A DNA stretch of 64,000 bases, from positions 620,001-684,000 of the forward strand of contig CALNXQ010000002.1 in the NCBI GenBank assembly GCA_942490535.1, in the 5' to 3' direction. Within the stretch, counting starts at the first letter, position 1; the number at the start of each line of letters is the position of its first letter. Both the position numbers and the translations under genes were made by a program. Origin of the DNA: JAEINY01 sp942490535 (GTDB taxonomy: Bacteria > Bacteroidota > Bacteroidia > Bacteroidales > Marinilabiliaceae). Positions 56,327 through 62,514 of the stretch are shown one piece after another. Under the pieces are notes generated by a model. It saw only the letters and a list, made by a program, of their open reading frames with translations, made no database searches and had not been told where the DNA came from.

Positions 56327-56410
56327 AGTGCATCCTGTTTATAGAAAATATGGATACAAAACTTCAAAGATTTATCATAAAAAACTATGCGTCATTGTGG
56401 AGACGGTTAC

Positions 56411-56418
56411 GAATTAAG
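56411..56418. repeat. 8-bp target-site duplication, right
   Basis: GAATTAAG, identical to 54334-54341. Confidence 0.93.
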
Positions 56419-56853
56419 ATGCCATGGTAAAAAAATCACGGGTGATTCGCGAATACCATTGACTTTAAAATGCATCGCCAATCACTCCGGAAAAATTACG
56501 CCTTACCGCTATCAAAGCCATTTTTTTTATTAAAAAAGTGTGGTGTCAAACACAAACCCTCCCCATGAAAAAACCACACGTCAATACGCTTCTGCAGGAC
56601 CTCCTTCAAGGCTCGTTCGCTAATTTTTTACCGGGTGGTAATAAAAAAACATGCTGATGTTTAAAAAACGTCAGCATGTTTTGCGTAAATCATAACTATG
56701 TTTTTATAAAAACATAAGCACGTTTTTAATATCTGCTAGCAATACGGTTTGCCAGTCAAATGAGCGATATAAAATCACTCCCTGATTGCTTATCGGTATG
56801 ACCCACTTGCCACAAGCTAAACAGCGATCAGCCTTCTGGCTATTTTAGAGGGA
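56419..56853. other. Intergenic region with hairpins, no supported gene
   Basis: A 30-codon frame at 56565-56657 (MKKPHVNTLLQDLLQGSF) is too short to support. The strong hairpin at 56646-56682 and a small palindrome ATGTTTTTATAAAAACAT near 56698-56715 are the only structures seen. Confidence 0.5.
56646..56682. terminator. Bidirectional hairpin terminator
   Basis: Arms aaaacatgctgatg (56646-56659) and cgtcagcatgtttt (56669-56682) pair at 13 of 14 positions, with A/T runs on both sides. It lies 170 bp past the stop of the FecR lipoprotein gene. Confidence 0.6.
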
Positions 56854-57426
56854 TTAATCCTTCACTTCTTGTTTTATTTTCCGGCCTAACTTCTGAAATT
56901 CCTTCCCAATCTTTTTACCACTTTCCTTGGCTTCGTCGCCAATTTCTTGAAGATCCTCTTTTAAATCATCTGTCCAAATGTGGTATTTGAATTCGGCTTT
57001 CCCTTTCTCAAAGAGGCCTTTCGCATCATTATAGATAGTCGATTCACCCCTTTTAAGCTTTGAAATTTGATCGTCTACTTTCACTTCCACTGATCCCGTC
57101 TCCACTTCCACTTCTAGTTGTTCCTTATCTTCTTTCACATTGAAGGACGTTCCTAAAACTGTGATTTTTCCATTGCTTGTCTGCACCACAAACGGTACAT
57201 CACTTTTCTGCACTTTAAAAAAGGCTTCGCCCTGCATGGTTACCAGTCGATCATCAAAATCCTTATCATACACCAATTCACTATTGCTGTTTAATAGCAC
57301 CACAGAACCATCGGGCAAGGCGATCGATTGAGAATGTTGATCTGTTTTAACGGAGATTGTTGTGCAGGAAGCCAAAATCAAAAGGCATCCGAAAATTGTG
57401 AAGAATCTGTTCTTAAATATATTCAT
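56854..57426 (-). CDS. Orphan FecR-domain lipoprotein
   Basis: From the ATG at 57426 the protein has 190 residues (MNIFKNRFFTIFGCLLILAS); the ATG at 57435 is an alternative. A lipobox LILASC puts the mature N-terminus at Cys21 or so. The FecR domain (about 30-130) is plain: IALPDGSVVLLNSNSELVYD, MQGEAFFKVQKSDVPFVVQT, ITVLGTSFNVKEDKEQLEVE. It lacks the sigma-binding cytoplasmic segment and transmembrane helix of anti-sigma FecR proteins. The C-terminal 45 residues form a charged amphipathic helix with repeated KK/GK-x-F spacing (SGKKIGKEFQKLGRKIKQEV). No ECF sigma gene is adjacent. Role unknown; a periplasm-facing lipoprotein is expected. Confidence 0.85.
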   Translation of the reverse strand: MNIFKNRFFTIFGCLLILASCTTISVKTDQHSQSIALPDGSVVLLNSNSELVYDKDFDDRLVTMQGEAFFKVQKSDVPFVVQTSNGKITVLGTSFNVKEDKEQLEVEVETGSVEVKVDDQISKLKRGESTIYNDAKGLFEKGKAEFKYHIWTDDLKEDLQEIGDEAKESGKKIGKEFQKLGRKIKQEVKD

Positions 57427-57450
57427 GGTTAACAACTATTAATACAACCA

Positions 57451-57458
57451 CAAAGATA
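57451..57458 (-). promoter_or_regulatory. -7 box for the FecR lipoprotein gene
   Basis: On the minus strand TATCTTTG matches TAnnTTTG exactly, 25 bp upstream of the ATG at 57426. The -33 element is weak. It shows that the gene can be expressed apart from the upstream histidine kinase. Confidence 0.5.
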
Positions 57459-57547
57459 TTATTAACCTGTAAAATTGGAAATTGAGAATTGCCATCACTA
57501 ATCAGACTGTCCCCCCAAAGCTTTAACAAAAAAAGTCCGGCAAGCCC

Positions 57548-60500
57548 TTAAGGGCTTTGAATAGATGCCTTATCTTGCGTTGGTTCTTCCTGCTTCCTCT
57601 TTGTAAATGGAAATTCAATATAAAAAGTAGTCCCCATTCCCAAAGAGGACTTCATCCAAATACTTCCTTCCATAGCGTCAACAAATCCTTTGGCTACACT
57701 CAATCCCAAACCGGTGCCATCAAATTGACGGTTATAATTCATATCCACCTGCCAAAACCGCTTAAACACATAGGATTGTTTCTCTTTTTCAATACCAATG
57801 CCAGTGTCACTGACATAAAATCGAATGCTATCCGGCATAATGCGGTAACCAATGCGTACGCTTCCCTTGAATGTAAATTTGATGGCGTTGCTGACTAATT
57901 GATCAAGTATCCGCCGAAGCTTCAATTTATCTGTCTTAAACCAGGACAGATCATCGGGCAAATGTGTATAAACGGTTAACTCCAGGCCTTTCAGTAGGGC
58001 TTTTTTATTATTTCGTTCATACACCGACATTAATAAAGCATTAATGTTTTCCAGGTGATATGACACATGAAGCTGATCCGTTTCAATTAAACTATAGTCC
58101 AAAATATCATTTAAAATACTCAATAACTGATGACTACTTTCCTGTATAACATCAATGTACCTTCGATGATCATCGCTGTCTAAAACTTTCTTCAACACTT
58201 CTGTAAAACCAAGAATACCATTCAGTGGCGTCCGAATTTCATGGGACAAATTGGCCAGAAAAGCGGTTTTCAAGCGATCATTCTCCACCGCTTTTTCTTT
58301 GGTTTTAATGATTTCTTCTTCATAAACTTTGCGTGTCGTAATGTCTTGAAAAACGCCGTATAACCTGCCCAAGCCCCCAACACTATTCAATTCCAATTTA
58401 CCATCAATAAAAAGATGTACAATGCGTTTATCACTTCGTTGTACCCTAAATTCAAAAGGTGAGAAATACTTCTCCCGGATAAACGTACTGAACCGTCGTT
58501 TCACTTCTTCCCGATCTTGCTTCACAATCATTAAAAGCAAGTTGTCAACCGAGGTAAGATGTTCTGATGCATTGTCAAACACCAATCGTCCCCACTGGGC
58601 CGAAAAATTGAACTCTTGCTTTCTAAAATCAAATTCCCAACGCCCCAATCCGGCAATATCACCAGCCTCTTCCAGTAATTCATTACGTTTCTCCAATTCC
58701 TTTTTCACATAAACCAAGTCGGTGATATCACGTGCTAAAGTCATCATCAATTTTTCACCATCCAAGGTGATGGGGGTTGAAATAAAATTAAGTATCAATT
58801 CTTTCCCTTTGGAGCTTATAACCGGCATATTAATAGGAGGTAATCCACCCTTTGTTTCAATTTTACCCAATCGATCCATGATTAGCTTCTTCTTATCACC
58901 TGGAATAAAACTAAAAATACTCTTACCCAACAATTCCTCTTCCCGCTTAAACTCAAGCAATTTTAAAGCTTCCGGATTACCATAATGAATTTCATAATTT
59001 TTATGCAGAATAATTCCAATGGGGGCTTCCTGCAGCAAGGTTTCATACCGGTCTTCTGTTAAGCGCAACTTCTCCTCACACTGTTTCAAATGGGTAATAT
59101 CATCCACGTAAACCATTACTTTTTCGAATGGATAAATAATATCCGTGGTCACCAACACATTTCGCCGAATGAGTAAGCCATTTTCAACAACAGGCAATGC
59201 CCCTTCCATTTTCACCAAACGTTTACGACTTTTTAACGTTTGCTTTAAAGCCTTTTCCACCACACAATATTTACACCTCAAAAAATTACCACAGCGAGCT
59301 GATTCATTCACCTGTCCACCACTCTCAGGGCAATGATCACTAAAAAATTCATGTGCCAATTTATTCATGCGCTCCACCTTTCCCTCATTGGAAAAAATGA
59401 TGAACATTCCAGGTATGGCATTAATAATAGTATCCAATTCTCGCTGAAGATTAAAGGCTCGATCCACATTTCCTTTTTCCAGAGGCAATAAAGTTCCTAC
59501 CCAATAGGACTCACCCTGTCCTTCCATCACCTCCGGGACCACAATCCATCGGGCATTGACCATTTGGCCATTGGGCGCCTTTACTCTAAATATGATGGAC
59601 TCTTCAATGTCGTATTTTTCCTTCCTTAAAAAGACCTCTACGCCAATTCGATCGGCAGGTGTGACAAAATCAATGAGCCAATTCCGATCGGAAACTTTCT
59701 GGGGTTGCAAATCCAATATCTTACATAAATAGTTATTCACATAGCATATACCCCCTTTTTTATCCACCCCGACAATTAATAGTGAACTATTGTCAGCCAC
59801 TTTATGCCATCTGAATTCATTGTATTGTAACTTTCTTGTGACTTCATAATCATGTACAATGTGTTTAGCCAGATTACCATTCAGTGAAAACAATATCAAT
59901 ACAGCTCCTAAAATTAACAACCCCTCCATTTTTAAAATAAACGAAAGCACAATTAAGAAGGCATTTACAAAGAAAATAAACACCCAAAGTGGCTTAGGAT
60001 AATTGAGTTTACCCACCCGGGAATAAAGCCATGGTAAAGCCATACATATACTCACAATTGCATATGTAATCGCAGCCATTACGTTGTAATCCGGAATTAA
60101 AGTCGTATCAGCAGCTCCTCTTAATAAGTTCTCAGATGTGGTAGCCAATTGCGGTTGGCGCAGTATATTGATCCAGGAATCAACAATAATAAAAACAACT
60201 CCTCCTGAAACGATAAGATAGAACACCCATTTTAAAATGGCATTTTGTTGATTGGTTTCTGCTGCCAGAAACCGAACAGCCGAAAACAAACCTAATAAAA
60301 GCAATAAGAATGTTAGTTGAAAACTAATAAACTGCGATATTGAAAGTGGCGTAGCTAAGCAATAAATATACGATAACACACTACCTATGATACAAATACT
60401 ATAAAAAGCTAACCAGTAAAAATGGCCAAACGCTTTTCCCTTAATCGCTAAATAGCTATTAACATACATTGAATGAAGGGCATATCCGGCCACAAACCAA

Positions 60501-60580
60501 AGCAAAACACGAATAAGCATACTGTTCGTTTTAATCAGGCAATACATGAATCCGTCAAAAACCCAAATAACCCCCGCCAT
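57548..60580 (-). CDS. Membrane-bound PAS-domain sensor histidine kinase
   Basis: The longest frame (1024 residues) begins at a TTG (60622); the ATG at 60580 gives 1010 residues and is preferred, and one at 60520 just before the first span is possible. About seven or eight membrane spans occupy the first 260 residues. At least three PAS/PAC modules follow (RFLKTEL-like linkers; AFNLQREL, EEAGDIAGLGRWEFDFRKQE), one with a cysteine-rich patch (CPESGG...CGNFLRCKYCVV) that may bind metal or a cofactor. HisKA (LSHEIRTPLNGILGF, His780 in this numbering) and HATPase (GTGLGLSVAKGFVDAMEG) complete it. No receiver domain is present. The signal is unknown. Confidence 0.92.
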   Translation of the reverse strand: MAGVIWVFDGFMYCLIKTNSMLIRVLLWFVAGYALHSMYVNSYLAIKGKAFGHFYWLAFYSICIIGSVLSYIYCLATPLSISQFISFQLTFLLLLLGLFSAVRFLAAETNQQNAILKWVFYLIVSGGVVFIIVDSWINILRQPQLATTSENLLRGAADTTLIPDYNVMAAITYAIVSICMALPWLYSRVGKLNYPKPLWVFIFFVNAFLIVLSFILKMEGLLILGAVLILFSLNGNLAKHIVHDYEVTRKLQYNEFRWHKVADNSSLLIVGVDKKGGICYVNNYLCKILDLQPQKVSDRNWLIDFVTPADRIGVEVFLRKEKYDIEESIIFRVKAPNGQMVNARWIVVPEVMEGQGESYWVGTLLPLEKGNVDRAFNLQRELDTIINAIPGMFIIFSNEGKVERMNKLAHEFFSDHCPESGGQVNESARCGNFLRCKYCVVEKALKQTLKSRKRLVKMEGALPVVENGLLIRRNVLVTTDIIYPFEKVMVYVDDITHLKQCEEKLRLTEDRYETLLQEAPIGIILHKNYEIHYGNPEALKLLEFKREEELLGKSIFSFIPGDKKKLIMDRLGKIETKGGLPPINMPVISSKGKELILNFISTPITLDGEKLMMTLARDITDLVYVKKELEKRNELLEEAGDIAGLGRWEFDFRKQEFNFSAQWGRLVFDNASEHLTSVDNLLLMIVKQDREEVKRRFSTFIREKYFSPFEFRVQRSDKRIVHLFIDGKLELNSVGGLGRLYGVFQDITTRKVYEEEIIKTKEKAVENDRLKTAFLANLSHEIRTPLNGILGFTEVLKKVLDSDDHRRYIDVIQESSHQLLSILNDILDYSLIETDQLHVSYHLENINALLMSVYERNNKKALLKGLELTVYTHLPDDLSWFKTDKLKLRRILDQLVSNAIKFTFKGSVRIGYRIMPDSIRFYVSDTGIGIEKEKQSYVFKRFWQVDMNYNRQFDGTGLGLSVAKGFVDAMEGSIWMKSSLGMGTTFYIEFPFTKRKQEEPTQDKASIQSP

Positions 60581-60743
60581 ACTGCTACCTTGCCTTCCAC
60601 TATGTTTATTGCAAAAAGACAAATTCGTAATACCTTTCTCTACTATAATTTATGAAAAAAATTCATACCAAACAATATTAATTATTCATTGAACCCGATC
60701 GTGGGTCGTTGATTCGAATACACTATTTGGTCCCGATAGAGAA

Positions 60744-61127
60744 TCATACCACAGAGAGGTTTAAAGGCACAACCTTTTGATCTTCCGTTAATGCAGCCAG
60801 AATAAAACTTCCTTCCACAGCTTTAAACCGCTTATGCGAATACATGTCTTCAGCAAATATTTCCGTTCTCACGAACAATTTCACACCTCCAACTTTCTCG
60901 ATTGTACCGACAATTTCAATGATGCTGTTTGGTTTCACCGGATTTAAAAATCGAATTTTATCGGTTGAAACAGTAAACATGCGTTGCCGGGTGAAACGAG
61001 TTGCTGTAATGTAGGCTACTTCATCCATCCATTTCATCGCCAAACCTCCAAACAGGGAATCATTGGCATTAAGTGTATTGGGAAAAATTGCTTTAAATTG
61101 ACGCGTTGTTGCTTGCTCTACATTCAT
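60744..61127 (-). CDS. Hotdog-fold acyl-CoA thioesterase
   Basis: The 127-residue protein matches the YciA/BACH type: PNTLNANDSLFGGLAMKWMD near the start contains the Asn and the FGG-x-MxxMD element of the active site, followed by FLNPVKPNSIIEIVGTIEKV. It would hydrolyse acyl-CoA thioesters in the cytoplasm; chain-length preference cannot be told. It is divergent from the Thr-tRNA editing-domain gene, and a 16-bp palindrome lies in the 160-bp gap between them. A minus-strand TATCTTTA at 61165-61172 may be its -7 box. Confidence 0.9.
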   Translation of the reverse strand: MNVEQATTRQFKAIFPNTLNANDSLFGGLAMKWMDEVAYITATRFTRQRMFTVSTDKIRFLNPVKPNSIIEIVGTIEKVGGVKLFVRTEIFAEDMYSHKRFKAVEGSFILAALTEDQKVVPLNLSVV

Positions 61128-61178
61128 CTGACTATGTATTCATCTGGTTTTTCATGAAAGGTGGTAAAGATAATAATT

Positions 61179-61194
61179 ATGAGCATATGCTCAT
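61179..61194. repeat. 16-bp perfect palindrome in a divergent promoter gap
   Basis: ATGAGCATATGCTCAT reads the same on both strands. It sits just upstream of the likely thioesterase -7 box (61165-61172), where a repressor could overlap the -33 region. Operator function is inferred only. Confidence 0.45.
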
Positions 61195-61287
61195 TTGTTT
61201 TAGGATTAATTTCAAATATTTGAGAAAAATAGATGCCAAACCGTCACGGATTATTAGTTTCGATACCAAAATCTCATATCACTCACA

Positions 61288-61701
61288 ATGAAAGTTCTCG
61301 TCTTCTACACCAACTCATTTAGCTACAAACCAGCAGATAAAAACCTGGACCATGCGCCTGATCCAGGTGCCGGAGCGACCTATTCCAACTGTATATTGGC
61401 CCTGATTCAGATTGAAGCGGCCGATGAAGAAAAGGACATCCTAAGCCGTGAAAAAAAATTAGTGAATCATCTCAAATGGACCGCTCGAAAAAACAATACT
61501 AAAAACATTGTTTTACATCCATTTGCGCATCTCTCCAGCTCAAAAGCTGCCAGTGATTTTACCCATCAAATCTTCAACCATGCCCAAATTCGATTGGAGC
61601 ACGCCGGTTTTCAAGTTAATCAAACACCATTCGGTTATTTCTTGGATCTAATGATGGATGCTCCGGGTTTTTCTTTAGCCCGAATTTGGGCCGAACTATA
61701 A
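61288..61701 (+). CDS. Stand-alone archaeal-type threonyl-tRNA synthetase editing domain
   Basis: The 137-residue protein aligns by eye over its full length with the N-terminal editing domain (DTD-like fold) of archaeal ThrRS. The best block is IVLHPFAHLSSSKAASDF, whose His81 corresponds to the active-site His of the archaeal domain. It is followed by GFQVNQTPFGYFLDLMMD, matching the PFGYYKAF-type block of archaea, although the lysines found there seem to be replaced. No synthetase core follows: the stop is at 61701. It would hydrolyse mischarged Ser-tRNA(Thr) or D-aminoacyl-tRNA in trans; the substrate is not proved. Confidence 0.85.
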   Translation: MKVLVFYTNSFSYKPADKNLDHAPDPGAGATYSNCILALIQIEAADEEKDILSREKKLVNHLKWTARKNNTKNIVLHPFAHLSSSKAASDFTHQIFNHAQIRLEHAGFQVNQTPFGYFLDLMMDAPGFSLARIWAEL

Positions 61702-61740
61702 CCTACAAAAAGCATTTGCCAATTTAATAATAATTAATTT

Positions 61741-62385
61741 TCAGGCTAAAGCCAGCGCATAGCTATTGGATTCAATGCCTTTCTGGAAACCAATCTTTGT
61801 CAGATACTTAATGTGATTTTTATTGGAAGTATAGCACCTCAAACTTGTACCCTTTCTTTCAACGAACTCTTCATTAAACTTATGGAGTAAAAATGCTCCG
61901 GTTTTATAATCCCGGTATTGGGGTGTTACGTAATCCAGCAGTATCTCTGATATCCCATCAGCAGACTTAGTGGCAATGAATACACCTGCCACATTCATAT
62001 CACGCAATGCCAATAGAATATGCTTCTCACGTTGATCAGCTAAATCGAAATCCGGAAAGAAACGCTGTATGTCCTTTTGATGATACGCTAGAAACTTGGT
62101 GAGAAAGCCATCGTTTTCATGAACCGCAGCTACATCCAAAGTTTCTTTCTTAAAAAGCAGAAACCGTAGGTAGTAGATATTAAAAAAAACGATTATTAAA
62201 TTCATGATTCCAACTGGCAGCGCATCAATATAGAAGCCATAAAATGAAAAAATGGCTGAACCAAACAAGTTAAAAATGCGCAATTTCACCAAAGATGAGA
62301 GGCTCAATGAAACCAGAACGATCACTGAAGCCAGGTAACCTATCCATTCTATTAAGGGGATTTCGAGCCAGGAAATGTTTGTCAT
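61741..62385 (-). CDS. Membrane protein: YgjV-like N-terminus fused to a GNAT-like domain
   Basis: The 214-residue protein has three membrane spans in its first 75 residues (EWIGYLASVIVLVSLSLSSL, FNLFGSAIFSFYGFYIDALP, MNLIIVFFNIYYLRFLLF), the pattern of the YgjV/PQ-loop-like 'inner membrane' family. The C-terminal 130 residues read like a reduced acetyltransferase: VAGVFIATKSADGISEILLD, PQYRDYKTGAFLLHK and CYTSNKNHIKYLTKIGFQKG. The last is a typical GNAT end in which the neighbouring residues to the substrate rejoin the sheet. The fold call for the C-terminus is moderate. Function unknown. Confidence 0.7.
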   Translation of the reverse strand: MTNISWLEIPLIEWIGYLASVIVLVSLSLSSLVKLRIFNLFGSAIFSFYGFYIDALPVGIMNLIIVFFNIYYLRFLLFKKETLDVAAVHENDGFLTKFLAYHQKDIQRFFPDFDLADQREKHILLALRDMNVAGVFIATKSADGISEILLDYVTPQYRDYKTGAFLLHKFNEEFVERKGTSLRCYTSNKNHIKYLTKIGFQKGIESNSYALALA

Positions 62386-62463
62386 AATCAGGATTTATTT
62401 CGAAAAAAGTTTGGCAAAATAGTAAAAAATATCATCCCTCTTATTTTTATAGCTTTTATTCAT

Positions 62464-62494
62464 AAAAAAACCTTGAGCCGAAGCCCAAGGTTTT
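62464..62494 (-). terminator. Rho-independent terminator of the M56 peptidase gene
   Basis: Perfect 9-bp stem (aaaaccttg at 62467-62475, caaggtttt at 62486-62494) and a run of Ts on the minus strand. Confidence 0.85.
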
Positions 62495-62514
62495 AAAATC
62501 CATACTATCATATA

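Larger units (their letters stand above)
54342..56410 (-). mobile_element. IS66-family insertion sequence, 2069 bp, two-ORF type, apparently intact
   Basis: Ends are defined by inverted repeats beginning GTAA-xx-GTCTCC: GTAAAGGTCTCCGGA at 54342 and, on the other strand, GTAACCGTCTCCACA ending at 56410. Identical 8-bp duplications flank it. It carries tnpB and tnpC on the minus strand plus a terminator. Only 84 bp separate the right end from tnpB, so the usual third gene, tnpA, is absent. Insertion was between hutI-ftcD and the FecR-lipoprotein gene, and no reading frame was broken. Confidence 0.95.

Noticed and set aside
56565..56657. A 30-codon frame (MKKPHVNTLL...) beside the IS66 element
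   Set aside because: Too short, overlaps a hairpin terminator at its end, no supported function.
56698..56715. Small palindrome ATGTTTTTATAAAAACAT as an operator
   Set aside because: AT-rich palindromes of this length are common by chance here, and it is not close to a start codon.
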